A stretch of 64,000 nt of DNA from Methanothrix sp. (GTDB taxonomy: Archaea; Halobacteriota; Methanosarcinia; Methanotrichales; Methanotrichaceae). Position 1 is the first letter of the stretch. The number at the start of each line of letters is the position of its first letter. The stretch covers positions 248,001-312,000 of the forward strand of contig NZ_JADJJX010000002.1 in assembly GCF_016706325.1 (NCBI RefSeq). Direction: 5' to 3'. Below are positions 35,601-44,013 of the stretch, in pieces. The notes beneath the pieces were generated by a model. It saw only the letters and a list, made by a program, of their open reading frames with translations, made no database searches and had not been told where the DNA came from. The translations under genes were made by a program, and so were the position numbers.

Positions 35601-35763
35601 TATCCCAGCCCAGGGCCTTGAAGAAAGGATCGACAAACTCCCTTCGCACCTGGGTCTCATTGTAGTGCCCTGATTTGTAGGCATCTCGATTATTCTGGAA
35701 CCTCTCCACAAGCTGGACGATCTCTTTGGGTGCCGGCAAATCAGTCTCCCTCAAATGCCCCAA
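32653..35763 (-). CDS. Type IIG (Eco57I-like) restriction-modification enzyme
   Basis: 1036 aa single-chain enzyme. N-terminal nuclease: RREFVDPFFKALGWD, APDYSFRIGG and FFLETKKPSVDI (D...ExK, residues about 50-110). Central adenine-N6 methyltransferase: SAM motif VLDPACGSGSFLI and catalytic NPPY in FDVVIGNPPYVRQ. C-terminal target-recognition part with TLGFNDLG, AFVIDAQTRE, LAGRDIKRY and a coiled coil (RMLALHKQL...QRQIEATDRQI). It would methylate and cut DNA at one site. TTG 35763 follows GGTGAGGTAG; TTG 35739 is an alternative. Complete by length, the only intact restriction gene of the island; its 3' end is duplicated twice downstream. Confidence 0.93.
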   Translation of the reverse strand: MGHLRETDLPAPKEIVQLVERFQNNRDAYKSGHYNETQVRREFVDPFFKALGWDIDNEQGFAEAYKDVIHEDAIKVGGTTRAPDYSFRIGGQRKFFLETKKPSVDIKEDIYPAFQLRRYAWTAKLPLSILTDFEEFSVYDCTIKPDKRDKPSKGRILYLTYEDYLEQWDEIEAIFSKNAILKGSFDRYAQDKRGKRGTAQVDSAFLEEIAGWREVLARNIALRNPELDTKDLNYVVQATVNRIIFLRICEDRGIEKLMKMEDLLSGERVYPRLCELFRRADERYNSSIFHFEKEEGRENPDTLSLRLNIDDKPLKDIIRRLYYPDSPYEFSVLPAEILGQVYEQFLGKVIRLTDGHRAVVEDKPEVKKAGGVKYTPSYIVDYIVKNTLGPALEDKTPSDASKISVLDPACGSGSFLIVAYQHLLDWHREWYGQKLVPLLQSGFRPSSVQIRHMLPGNEGASKGRKKEKGPELPIFQGRGGEWRLTTAEKKRILLNNIYGVDIDRQAVEVTKLSLLLKVLEGENEETISKQLTLFSERALPDLSRNIKCGNSLIGWDILEDNPNLGQKEIERINPFDWRAEYPEVFSRGGFDVVIGNPPYVRQESLGEFKGYFQKHFQVYQGTADLYAYFMERGVSLLLEGGIFSYIVANKWMRANYGLPLRRWLKEQCIEEIIDFGDLPVFLGATTYPCIIRIVRRPPQASFQATQVKTLGFNDLGEYVNENSYKVNQLTLDDSGWSLADEATQALLDKLKGKGVPLGEYVGGKIYYGIKTGLNEAFVIDAQTRERLIAEDPKSAELIKPFLAGRDIKRYRQPIGDKYLIFTRHGISIDDYPAIKKYLSQFKQRLQPRPKDWKGGAWSGRKPGAYKWYEIQDTINYYEEFEKPKIIVPAIVRTASYAYDRLGIYSNDKTSIIPTDDLYLLGILSSKVADIIIHSISSTKQGGYFEYKPMYVSQIPIRTIDFSDPADVARHDSLVSLVERMLALHKQLQEARTPHDEIALQRQIEATDRQIDALVYELYGLTEEEIRIVEGVQSQAR

Positions 35764-36163
35764 CTACCTCACCCACAAAAAACCTTTTGGTTGCGCTTCC
35801 GAAGAAATGCACTATTTTGGCTCCTTTGAGTCGAGATGAAGGCCGGTGTGCTCAAAGGCCAGCTCCCCCCCCAGCCCTTCGCCCGCGGCACCGATCCGGT
35901 GAAGATGCTCTGGCTCAGATCAGGGTCAACACTCTGCTCATTATCTCCGGCTATGCGCTTCCCAGCAGGATCTGCGAGAGCGGCCGGCACTTACAGCTCT
36001 CAGGCTGATGCCTTAGAGGAGCTTTATGAGCAGGCCCAGAGGACGGGAGCAGAGGCGGAGTATGCGGAGGAGTATGTGGAGGAGTATGTGGAGGAGTATG
36101 TGTTCCTTCGTACTATTGGCAGCGTGGGGGCGATACTGCGCCATTGAAGGACTCTTCGATCCA
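35764..36163. other. Gene-poor 400 bp with 12-bp repeat
   Basis: Separates the type IIG gene from the small membrane gene. At 36060-36101 the unit GAGGAGTATGTG is repeated three and a half times, coding EEYV repeats in an open + strand frame of about 100 codons (35836-36147). I see no ribosome site or family for that frame and leave it uncalled. Confidence 0.5.
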
Positions 36164-36376
36164 CTACCTCAATCCAATGGACCGGCAAAAATCGCTATAG
36201 GACCGGCCCTTGATGGCCAGGTGCATGAATATGCCTGACCATGCCCATACCGCCAGGGCAAAGACAATGGTGAACATGAGAAAGAATGTCATCATGATCA
36301 ACAGGCCGAGGATGAAGAGCAGAATGGATATGGCAGCATACTTCAGGCGGGTGATTCTATCTACCTTTTCATACAT
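36164..36376 (-). CDS. Small two-helix membrane protein
   Basis: 70 aa. A basic start (MYEKVDRITRLKY) is followed by two adjoining hydrophobic helices, AAISILLFILGLLIMMTFF and MFTIVFALAVWAWSGIFM, and a short tail. CAGGAGAACAG gives a good ribosome site five bases before the ATG. Divergent from the MFS gene. No known family. Confidence 0.6.
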   Translation of the reverse strand: MYEKVDRITRLKYAAISILLFILGLLIMMTFFLMFTIVFALAVWAWSGIFMHLAIKGRSYSDFCRSIGLR

Positions 36377-36504
36377 CTGTTCTCCTGAATGGGAGATTGC
36401 AGGCTATCAACTTTACGGAATCCTCCCCATTCCCATCAAACATCCCATCCATTCGGGGCTTGATGGGAAAGGTGATTTAAGCCCTTGATGCAAGGCCATT
36501 CTGT

Positions 36505-37959
36505 ATGGGATCGGGCTCTGCGGATTTGATGGATGAACATCAGGATAAAGAGAATGAATCAAGCAGCAAGGATCGCTACTTCGTCTTGCTCTTGGTCTTG
36601 ACGGGCGTCTTTATGTCCGTTCTCGATGGCTCTGTGGTCAGCATCGCCCTGCCCACCATCACCCAGTACTTCCATGTGAGCATCGCCCAGTCGCAGATGA
36701 TCATGACCGGCTATCTGGTGACGATCACAAGCCTGCTATTGATATTCGGAAAGATGGCAGAGCGCATGGGAAAGGCGCGGCTCTTCTCCCTTGGAATCGC
36801 CATCTTCACCGCCAGCTCTCTGGCCTGCGGCATCTCCACCAGCCTGGAGATGCTGGTCTTATGCCGGATCTTCCAGGCCACAGGAGGGGCGATGATGTTC
36901 TCCATCAGCGCAGCCATAATTTTCCTCGCCTTCCCCAAGAGCGAGCAGGGCCGGGCCATGGGCTACATCGGATCGACAGTGGCAATAGGCAGCATCCTGG
37001 GGCCGACTCTGGGAGGATTCATCGTCGACCTACTGGGCTGGAGCTACATATTTCTCATCAATGTGCCCATAGGAATCGCTCAGATGCTCCTATCAGCCAA
37101 GTATCTGAAGATCGAGGAGAAGAGGTTGATAGGGCTGGAGGCGGACTGGATAGGGGCCCTGACCCTGATCACCCTTATCGTCTCTCTGATGGCATTTCTC
37201 GGCCAGCTCTCATATGGCCTTGCCCCGACCCCGGCCATGCTCCTCTTGGCCCTGATCTTTGTCCTTTCCCTGATCGGATTCATCATCAACGAGTCCAGGG
37301 AGAAGGCTCCCCTGCTGGACCTCTCCATCTTCCGGTATCCCATGTTTGTCCTGCCCAGCATCAGTCTGATGCTCTATTTTGTGGCCAACCTGATGGTCTC
37401 AGTTCTCGGGCCGTTCTACTTTGAAGGGGTGAGAGGCTACACAGCCTCCCAGGTGGGACTGATCTATCTCATCATCCCCGCGATCACCGTCTTCGGAGCG
37501 CCCCTGGCCGGGATCGTATACGACAGGCATCAGTTCAGATACCTGGCCGCCCTGGGAATGTCGATCATGTCCCTTGCCATGATCATGCTCGGATACCTGG
37601 CCTCCAGTATGACGACCGATATCCGGCTGCTTTTGACCTGCTTTGTCTTCATGGGATTGGGCGGGGCATTCTTCCAAAGCCCCAACAACACCGAGCTGAT
37701 GAGGGCCCTGCCCATCTCCAAGATCAACATCGCCTCCAGCTTCACCGCTACCATCAGAAACCTGGGAATGGCCCTGGGAGTCTCCCTATCCGGCCTTTTG
37801 GTCTCAATGCAGATGGCCCAGTCAGGCTACTATGGAAGCATATCCGAGGCCTCGCCCCTGATCCTCGCGAGCAGCATCAGTGATGTGATGATGATCGCCG
37901 GAGGCTTATGCTTCATGGGCGCCACTGCAGCCGTATACAGGGGGATGAGATCAGAATGA
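36505..37959 (+). CDS. MFS drug exporter, DHA2 (14-TM) family
   Basis: 484 aa proton-driven multidrug exporter. Seen: motif D1-like LDGSVVSIALPTI in TM1, TGYLVTI, the loop motif GKMAERMGKARLF between TM2 and TM3, and the antiporter motif C GSILGPTLGGFIVD in TM5; about fourteen hydrophobic segments in all, as in EmrB/QacA. Substrate cannot be told. ATG 36529 (MDEHQDK), preceded by GCGGATTT, is an alternative start. Confidence 0.92.
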   Translation: MGSGSADLMDEHQDKENESSSKDRYFVLLLVLTGVFMSVLDGSVVSIALPTITQYFHVSIAQSQMIMTGYLVTITSLLLIFGKMAERMGKARLFSLGIAIFTASSLACGISTSLEMLVLCRIFQATGGAMMFSISAAIIFLAFPKSEQGRAMGYIGSTVAIGSILGPTLGGFIVDLLGWSYIFLINVPIGIAQMLLSAKYLKIEEKRLIGLEADWIGALTLITLIVSLMAFLGQLSYGLAPTPAMLLLALIFVLSLIGFIINESREKAPLLDLSIFRYPMFVLPSISLMLYFVANLMVSVLGPFYFEGVRGYTASQVGLIYLIIPAITVFGAPLAGIVYDRHQFRYLAALGMSIMSLAMIMLGYLASSMTTDIRLLLTCFVFMGLGGAFFQSPNNTELMRALPISKINIASSFTATIRNLGMALGVSLSGLLVSMQMAQSGYYGSISEASPLILASSISDVMMIAGGLCFMGATAAVYRGMRSE

Positions 37960-38154
37960 TTCTCAGGCCAGGGGCCTTTGAGACTGAAGCCATTTCCAAT
38001 ATCGGTCTTCAGCCCCCGTCCAGTTGATCGCTCAACTGTTTCCGATTGCCAGGAGAGATGCAGCCCGGCAATCGCAAAATTCGCCTGGTCATGAGAGGAG
38101 ATCATCGATTCCTTTTTATCCGCCCTTGCCCTCATCCAATCAGGTTGATCATCA

Positions 38155-39459
38155 ATGTCTGGTTACTGGGACCCTCATATTGAGCGCATGCCCCTGGAGA
38201 ACCTTCATTCCCTCCAGGAGGACAGGCTCAAGTCCGTAGTGCGCTACGTCTATGACCACTCCGCTTTCTACCGGCAGAGGTTCAAGGAGGCCAACATCAT
38301 GCCAGAGGATATCAAGAGCCTGGCAGATGTGACCAAGCTGCCCTTCACCAGGAAGGCAGATCTACGGGACAACTATCCCACAGGCATGTTCAGCGCCCCT
38401 AAGAACCAGTTGGTGCGCTACCATGTATCCAGCGGCACCACAGGCAAGCCCACAGTGGTCGGCTACACCAGGGGCGATATCGAGACCTGGTCGGAGTCCC
38501 TGGCCAGAGCCCTGACCTCCCTGGGCCTTTCCCGTGATGATGTGGTTCAGGTGGGATACGGCTACGGCCTTTTCACCGGCGGCCTGGGGCTGCATTATGG
38601 TGCAGAGCGCATTGGTGCTGCCGTCCTGCCCGTGGGCACCGGCAACACTGAACGCCAGATCGAGCTGATGCAGGATCTGGGCACCACCGCTATTGCCTGC
38701 ACCCCATCTTACTTCCTGCACATGATGGAGGTGGCGGAGAGGATGGGCGTCTCCATCAAGAATGATACCCGTCTCAGGGTGGGCATATTCGGGGCGGAGC
38801 CGTGGTCCATAGAGACCAGGGAGAGGATCGAGAGCAATACGGGGATTGATGCCTATGACATCTACGGGACGAGCGAGATCTCCGGACCTTTATTCACTGA
38901 GTGCCAGGCGAAGAATGGTATTCACGTCTGGGGAGATATGTTCCTGACTGAGGTGGTGGATCCGAACACCGGCGAGCCAGTGGCCGAGGGAGAGAGGGGG
39001 GAGCTGGTGTTCACCACATTGCACAAGTTCGCCCTACCCCTCATCCGTTATAGAATTGGTGACCTCTCTGCAATAAGCTGGGAGGCCTGTGAGTGCGGCC
39101 GCACCCACCCGCGGATCATGAAGATCATGGGCCGGACGGATGATATGCTCATCATCAGGGGCATCAATGTCTTCCCCAGCCAGGTGGAGTCGGTGCTGAT
39201 GAGTATTCCCGAGGTGGGGGATCACTGGGAGATAGTCGTCGACCGCAAGGGACCTTTGGATATGATGACTGTGCGAGTGGAGCTGACTGAGTCCGGCTTC
39301 TCCGATAAGATCGGCGACCTGATGAGGCTGGAGAATAAGGTCTCCAAGGAGCTGAAAGGGGTGCTGAACATAGCGGCAGAGGTGGAGCTGGTCGAGCCCG
39401 GAACCATCCCCCGCTCCATGGGCAAGGCCAAGAGAGTGACTGACAACAGAAAGGTTTAG
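38155..39459 (+). CDS. paaK: Phenylacetate-CoA ligase-type acyl-CoA synthetase
   Basis: 434 aa AMP-forming ligase. Seen: the phosphate-binding loop YHVSSGTTGKPTVVGYT, the adenine motif YDIYGTSEISGP, and the hinge GRTDDMLIIRGINVFPSQVE, all in PaaK order and length. It activates an aryl or similar carboxylic acid to the CoA thioester. In methanogens paaK sits with an ACT-domain gene and a 2-oxoacid:ferredoxin oxidoreductase; exactly those follow here (39.5 and 41.2 kb), suggesting aryl-CoA to aryl-pyruvate carboxylation for aromatic amino acids or the reverse. Confidence 0.93.
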   Translation: MSGYWDPHIERMPLENLHSLQEDRLKSVVRYVYDHSAFYRQRFKEANIMPEDIKSLADVTKLPFTRKADLRDNYPTGMFSAPKNQLVRYHVSSGTTGKPTVVGYTRGDIETWSESLARALTSLGLSRDDVVQVGYGYGLFTGGLGLHYGAERIGAAVLPVGTGNTERQIELMQDLGTTAIACTPSYFLHMMEVAERMGVSIKNDTRLRVGIFGAEPWSIETRERIESNTGIDAYDIYGTSEISGPLFTECQAKNGIHVWGDMFLTEVVDPNTGEPVAEGERGELVFTTLHKFALPLIRYRIGDLSAISWEACECGRTHPRIMKIMGRTDDMLIIRGINVFPSQVESVLMSIPEVGDHWEIVVDRKGPLDMMTVRVELTESGFSDKIGDLMRLENKVSKELKGVLNIAAEVELVEPGTIPRSMGKAKRVTDNRKV

Positions 39460-39527
39460 GATACATTCTGATTCATTTGGAATAGAGGTCATGATAGTTT
39501 AGGATAAGGTTTGGGAGGTTACTGGAG

Positions 39528-39962
39528 ATGTCAGAGATAAAGCAGATTTCGCTCTTTGTGGAGAACCGGCCGGGACGGACGGCCAAGGTTGCCAAGACGC
39601 TATCGGATGCCGGGGTGAACATCCGCGCCCTAACCATCGCCGAGGCGGGCGATTTCGGTGTCATCCGCATGGTCCTGGATGATGCCGAGAAGGGATATAA
39701 GGTCCTGAAGGAGAACGCCTTTACGGTCTCCATGACCGATGTCCTGGCAGTGGAGATGAAGGATCAGCCCGGTGGGCTTTATGAGATCGTCAATACCCTG
39801 GGAGAGAACGATGTGAATGTGGATTATGCCTATGCCTTCGTCACGGCAAAGGCGCAGAGGGCCATGCTCATCCTGCGGGTGGACGATATCGCCAAGGCCC
39901 GCAAGGTTCTGGATGATAAGAAGATCAAGATCGCCACCAAAGAGGAGATCCAGGCGATCTGA
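39528..39962 (+). CDS. Tandem ACT-domain protein
   Basis: 144 aa consisting of two ACT domains: residues 4-70 (KQISLFVENRPGRTAKVAKTL, NIRALTIAEAGDFGVIRMV) and 72-144 (VLAVEMKDQPGGLYEIVNTL, VNVDYAYAFV). ACT pairs bind amino acids and act as sensors. It is encoded 68 bases after paaK, a conserved pairing in archaea, so it probably modulates that enzyme or the linked oxidoreductase in response to an aromatic amino acid (inference). A T8 tract follows. Confidence 0.9.
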   Translation: MSEIKQISLFVENRPGRTAKVAKTLSDAGVNIRALTIAEAGDFGVIRMVLDDAEKGYKVLKENAFTVSMTDVLAVEMKDQPGGLYEIVNTLGENDVNVDYAYAFVTAKAQRAMLILRVDDIAKARKVLDDKKIKIATKEEIQAI

Positions 39963-39977
39963 GATCCTGGATTCATA

Positions 39978-39985
39978 TTTTTTTT
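39978..39985 (+). terminator. T tract after the ACT gene
   Basis: Eight or more T residues 16 bases after the ACT-gene stop; likely ends the paaK-ACT transcript before the insertion element. Confidence 0.5.
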
Positions 39986-40000
39986 GTCAGGCTTCATATT

Positions 40001-41177
40001 TCGGTCGTGAATCTACAATCGGCTGTTATTTATATAACCTATTCCTATATGCTACATGGGGTGTAGCAAAATGGGCAAAAGAGGTCCAAAGCCTCGATTC
40101 TTGGATGTAGCATGCCCGAATGAGCAGTGCAATCTATTTGGAATTGCTGGGAAAGGAAACGTCACTGTGTACGGAACTTACAAGATAAGCTCCGGCAAGG
40201 TCAGGAAATATATTTGCCACACATGTGGTACCAGATTCTGTGATAGAACTAACACTGCATTCTATGACACAAGAACAAACGAAGAAAAGATCAAGCTGGC
40301 TCTAAAAATGGCCATGCGTGGAATGAGTGTCTTAGGAATAGCTGAGATCCTTGAGTCAAAACCATCTACTGTAAGCACTTGGATCTCGAAAGCAGCAAAG
40401 CATAGTGAAAAAGTCAATGAAGTTGTCTTGAAGGATGTAGAGACCCCAAAGGTAGAGATGGACGAGGCATGGACTTTTGTGGGGAAAAACACTACCCAGA
40501 GAAGGTGAATACGAAGATAAAGGAACTTGGATCTGGATAAGCATGGCTGCAAATTGCAGGTTGGTGCTTTCACATGTTATCGGTGAGCGATCTCAGGAAA
40601 ATGCAGATCAGCTCGTTTCAAATACTGCCAAAAGACTCAGATCAATGCCGCTCTTTGTGACAGATGGATTAAGACTATATGCAGCAGCTCTTCGAAAGCA
40701 ATATGGAAAACTACAGCCGTTCGCACCAACAGGCAAGCGAGGGCGACCTCGAAGTCCTAAATTAATCGTAGATGAACTATTACAATATGCTCAAGTCATT
40801 AAAATGAGGGTCAACGGTAGACTAAAAAAAGTGGTCAAAGAGAATCATATTTGGCAAAGATATAGACCACAAAATGATATCTACCAGCTACATTGAACGG
40901 CAAAACCTGACATGCAGACAAGATAATAACCGCATATCAAGGAAAACCATAGGTTTCTCTAAGGAGACTGCAGAATTGAATAACCAAATGACCCTATATT
41001 TCGCGCACTTCAACTACTGCCGAAAGCATCGTGCTCTAAAATATAGAAATGAGATGGGCATAACGAAGTTCAATAGTCCCGCAAGCAAGCTGGCTTAATC
41101 GATCATGTCTGGAGCTTGCAGGAACTCTTGACTTTTCCATATTACAAAACTCAAACCCATTAGAGGCTCACGACCGA
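40001..41177 (+). mobile_element. IS1-like insertion sequence
   Basis: About 1.18 kb. Imperfect inverted ends: TCGGTCGTGAATCT at 40001-40014 and the reverse complement TCGGTCGTGAGCCT at 41177-41164 (12 of 14 match). Between them lies a frameshifted transposase. No clear target duplication is seen. It lies between the ACT gene and korA, downstream of a terminator, so it may not have broken an operon. Confidence 0.8.
40056..41098 (+). pseudogene. IS1-family transposase, in three frames
   Basis: The three overlapping frames 40056-40508, 40477-40896 and 40874-41098 together form one transposase. The first has an InsA-type zinc ribbon (CPNEQC...CHTCGTRFC) and a helix-turn-helix (SVLGIAEILESKPSTVSTWI), then the first Asp (VEMDEAWTF). 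The second holds the next Asp (LFVTDGLRLY), the third the Glu and typical end (SYIERQNLTCRQDNNRISRKTIGFSK). Each step needs a +1 shift, at GGGG near 40482 and AAAA near 40870. IS1 elements use one programmed -1 shift, so these two are more likely damage or sequence errors. Confidence 0.8.
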
Positions 41178-41243
41178 TGCGAGGGCTTTATATGATCAAA
41201 GACAATTACAGATGTGATAGATGAGGGAAATAGGGAGGATCAG

Positions 41244-42914
41244 ATGGAAGAGTTTTCAGTTCTCATCGGCGGCATCGCCGGTGATGGCATAAACGAGGCC
41301 GGGCAGACAGCCGCCCGGCTCATGAGCCGCCAAGGCTATCGCATCTTCATGTACTATGACTATCCCTCGCTGATCAGGGGCGGGCATAACTTCTCAATAG
41401 TCCGGGCCTCGTCAGAGAGGACTGGGGCCTGCAGGGATGAGGTGGACCTGCTCATTGCCCTCAATCAGGATACCCTGGATAGACATGCCAGCCGCCTCAA
41501 GGAGGATTCGATCATCATTTACGATGCCGATAAGGTCAAAGATAAGGTTCCGGGAGAGAGGAGTTGCGCCATTCCCGTAACAGAGATCCTGAAGGAGGAG
41601 CAAGCTCTGCCGGTGATGAAGAATAGCTGCATTCTGGGGTCCTTCTGCCGGTCCACGGGCATAGGCTGGCCGGTCATGGAAGAGGTCTTGAGAAAGCATA
41701 TCCCAAAGAGGACGGAGCTGAACCTGAAGGTCGCCCGGAGGGGATATGATGCTGCCAGCGAGTTCTGCAGGATCGATAAGCTGGCGGGCAGTCCGGAGCC
41801 CATCGCCTCCGGCAATCAGGCCATCAGCCTGGGCCTGATCCGGGCGGGCCTTGAGGCCTATGTGGCCTATCCCATGACCCCCTCCTCATCCATCTTAGAC
41901 AGTATGGCCCACTGGGCAGAGGAGTTCGGCCTGAAGGTGCTTCATCCGGAGAGCGAGATCGCTGTGATCCTCATGGCAGAGGGATTCGCCTATGCCGGGC
42001 GGCGATCAGCAGTGGGAACCTCGGGAGGAGGATTCTGTCTCATGACCGAGGCCCTCAGCCTGGCAGGGATGGCTGAGATCCCCCTGGTCATCGTCATGGT
42101 CCAGCGGACTGGCCCCTCCACCGGCCTTCCCACCTATACTGCTCAAGGCGACCTGAATTTCGTTATCAATGCCGGTCAGGGGGAGTTTCCCAGGCTGGTG
42201 GTGGCTCCCGGCGATGCCGAGGACGCCTACCTCTGGTCTGCCGCCGCCCTGAACCTGGCCTGGAGGTATCAGGTTCCCGCCTTCATCCTCTCGGACAAGA
42301 TCGTCAGCGAGAGCCTGTACAGCCTCCCCTCAGACCTTGTCGCAAAGGCTGAGCCTCCCGCAGCGCCACTGCTCTGGGATGGGCAGGGGATCTACCATCG
42401 CTACCGCCACTCCGGTAATGGGGTCTCCCCCCTGGCCTATCCCCCTCAGAGGGGGCAGGTGATAAAGGTGGACAGCTACGGCCATGATGCTGCAGGCATC
42501 ACCACTGAGGAGGCGCAGATAACCAGAGAGATGAGCGAGAAGAGAAGGCTTAAGGCCCTCTCTTTGGCAGCGGAGCTGCAGGGGTACGAGACGGTAGCGC
42601 TCTTCGGGAAGGAGGAGGGGAAGACATGCCTATTGTTCTGGGGCTCGAACAAGGGGGTATGCAAAGAGGTGGCAGAGAGAAGGGGACTGAGGGCAGTTCA
42701 GATGCTGGTTCTCTGGCCGTTCCCTGAGAAGAGAATGAGAGAGGTCCTTCAGGGCGTGGAGAGGCTGATTGCTGTGGAGTGCAACTGCACCGGCCAGATG
42801 GCGGCTTTATGCCGCCAGCATGGCATCGATGCAGACGATCTTATCCTGAAGTATGATGGCCGCCCCTTCTCCCCGAAGGATCTTGAGCTCGAGCTGGAGA
42901 GGAGGGGAGCATGA
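41244..42914 (+). CDS. korA: 2-oxoacid:ferredoxin oxidoreductase, gamma-alpha fusion
   Basis: 556 aa. Residues 1-190 are the gamma domain (SVLIGGIAGDGINEAGQTAARL, YPSLIRGGHNFS); residues 195-556 are the alpha part with GNQAISLGLIRAGLEAYVAYPMTPSSSI and ESEIAVILMAEGFAYAG for the TPP/CoA site. No ferredoxin domain is present, so electrons go to free ferredoxin. KorA/B enzymes interconvert a 2-oxoacid and acyl-CoA plus CO2. An ATG at 41214 is open, but GGGAGGATCAG lies just before ATG 41244. Overlaps korB by four bases. Confidence 0.93.
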   Translation: MEEFSVLIGGIAGDGINEAGQTAARLMSRQGYRIFMYYDYPSLIRGGHNFSIVRASSERTGACRDEVDLLIALNQDTLDRHASRLKEDSIIIYDADKVKDKVPGERSCAIPVTEILKEEQALPVMKNSCILGSFCRSTGIGWPVMEEVLRKHIPKRTELNLKVARRGYDAASEFCRIDKLAGSPEPIASGNQAISLGLIRAGLEAYVAYPMTPSSSILDSMAHWAEEFGLKVLHPESEIAVILMAEGFAYAGRRSAVGTSGGGFCLMTEALSLAGMAEIPLVIVMVQRTGPSTGLPTYTAQGDLNFVINAGQGEFPRLVVAPGDAEDAYLWSAAALNLAWRYQVPAFILSDKIVSESLYSLPSDLVAKAEPPAAPLLWDGQGIYHRYRHSGNGVSPLAYPPQRGQVIKVDSYGHDAAGITTEEAQITREMSEKRRLKALSLAAELQGYETVALFGKEEGKTCLLFWGSNKGVCKEVAERRGLRAVQMLVLWPFPEKRMREVLQGVERLIAVECNCTGQMAALCRQHGIDADDLILKYDGRPFSPKDLELELERRGA

Positions 42915-43762
42915 AGCCCCAGGATCTATCCACTGCCGCCCGCAATACCTGGTGTCCGGGCTGTGGGAACTTCTCCATTCTGAATGCCATAAAGGCAGTT
43001 CTGGCCGGCATGGATGAGGAGGGCTATCCCATAGAGAATACAGTGCTGGTATCGGGCATCGGCTGCCACGGCAAGATCGTGGACTATCTGAATGTGAACA
43101 GCTTCTACTCCATTCACGGCCGGACCATTCCCGTGGCCACGGGCATGAAGCTTGCCAACCCCGATCTGAATGTGATCTGCTTCTCTGGAGATGGAGATAG
43201 CCTGGCAGAGGGCATAGGCCATCTGATCTTTGCTGCCAAGAGGAACATCGATATAACCCTGATCCTGCATGACAACCGGGTCTACGGCCTGACCACCGGC
43301 CAGTATACCCCCACCTCACCGCCTGGATTCAAGGGCAAGTCCACTCCAGCCGGATCTATCGAGCAGCCCGTTAACCCCCTGGATCTGATGCTCTCTGCCG
43401 GGGCCACCTTCGTTGCCCGGGGCTACTCCCACGGGATCGATCAGCTCCAAAGCCTCTTCAAAGAGGCAATAATGCATAAGGGCTTCTCCCTTGTGGATGT
43501 CTTGCAGGTCTGCGTCTCTTACTTCAATATGTATGAGAGCTACAATAAAAGAACCTACACTGTGGAGGGAAATGATATCACCAGCCTGGCGGAGGCCAAA
43601 AAGATTGCAAGAAGTTGGAACTACAATGATCTAAACTCTCCGATACCCCTGGGCAAGTTCTATCAGGTTGATGCACCTCGGTTCGATCAGGCCTTCAGCG
43701 GGACGGGGCCGCTCATGGCAAGAGAGGATAAGATCAGCTCCAAGCTGGAAAGTTTCATCTAG
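42911..43762 (+). CDS. korB: 2-oxoacid:ferredoxin oxidoreductase, beta subunit
   Basis: 283 aa TPP- and Fe-S-binding subunit. Seen: NTWCPGCGNFSILNAIKAVL with the first cluster cysteines, VSGIGCHGKI, the TPP motif VICFSGDGDSLAEGIGHLIFAAKRN and DNRVYGLTTGQYTPTS, and a late CVSYFN cysteine. Together with the upstream fused gamma-alpha chain this makes a complete enzyme. Substrate may be 2-oxoglutarate or, judging by paaK and the ACT gene upstream, an aryl-pyruvate; the sequence does not decide. Confidence 0.94.
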   Translation: MKPQDLSTAARNTWCPGCGNFSILNAIKAVLAGMDEEGYPIENTVLVSGIGCHGKIVDYLNVNSFYSIHGRTIPVATGMKLANPDLNVICFSGDGDSLAEGIGHLIFAAKRNIDITLILHDNRVYGLTTGQYTPTSPPGFKGKSTPAGSIEQPVNPLDLMLSAGATFVARGYSHGIDQLQSLFKEAIMHKGFSLVDVLQVCVSYFNMYESYNKRTYTVEGNDITSLAEAKKIARSWNYNDLNSPIPLGKFYQVDAPRFDQAFSGTGPLMAREDKISSKLESFI

Positions 43763-43797
43763 CTAGAGGCGGAAAAGAGAGGAATGGTGAGGAAGAT

Positions 43798-43959
43798 ATG
43801 GATAAATACGTATGCACTGTCTGCGGATATATCTACGACCCGGAGAAGGGAGACCCGACCTCTGGCATAGCTCCAGGCACCTCATTTGAGGATCTGCCCG
43901 ATGACTGGACCTGCCCGGAATGCGGCGTTGGGAAGGAAATGTTCAATAAGGTGGAGTGA
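43798..43959 (+). CDS. Rubredoxin
   Basis: 53 aa one-iron electron carrier. It reads MDKYVCTVCGYIYDPEKGD, then SFEDLPDDWTCPECGVGKEMF; the two CxxC(G) pairs bind the iron. In methanogens rubredoxin passes electrons to oxygen- or superoxide-detoxifying enzymes. GAGGAAGAT precedes the ATG. It lies 35 bases after korB and just before a ferritin, which suits an oxidative-stress pairing. Confidence 0.95.
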   Translation: MDKYVCTVCGYIYDPEKGDPTSGIAPGTSFEDLPDDWTCPECGVGKEMFNKVE

Positions 43960-44013
43960 GGGCGGGAGAGTGAGACTGCAGCTTGGGCTGCTTTGAGCTT
44001 GGAGGATCAAATC

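Noticed and set aside
35836..36147. Open frame with EEYV repeats on the + strand
   Set aside because: Explained by a 12-bp tandem repeat; no ribosome site, promoter or family.
36026..36238. Arg/Met/Trp-rich open frame
   Set aside because: Out-of-frame reading of the 12-bp repeat and of the minus-strand membrane gene.
40477..40896. Separate second gene within the IS1-like element
   Set aside because: It continues the same transposase chain after a frame change rather than a distinct protein.
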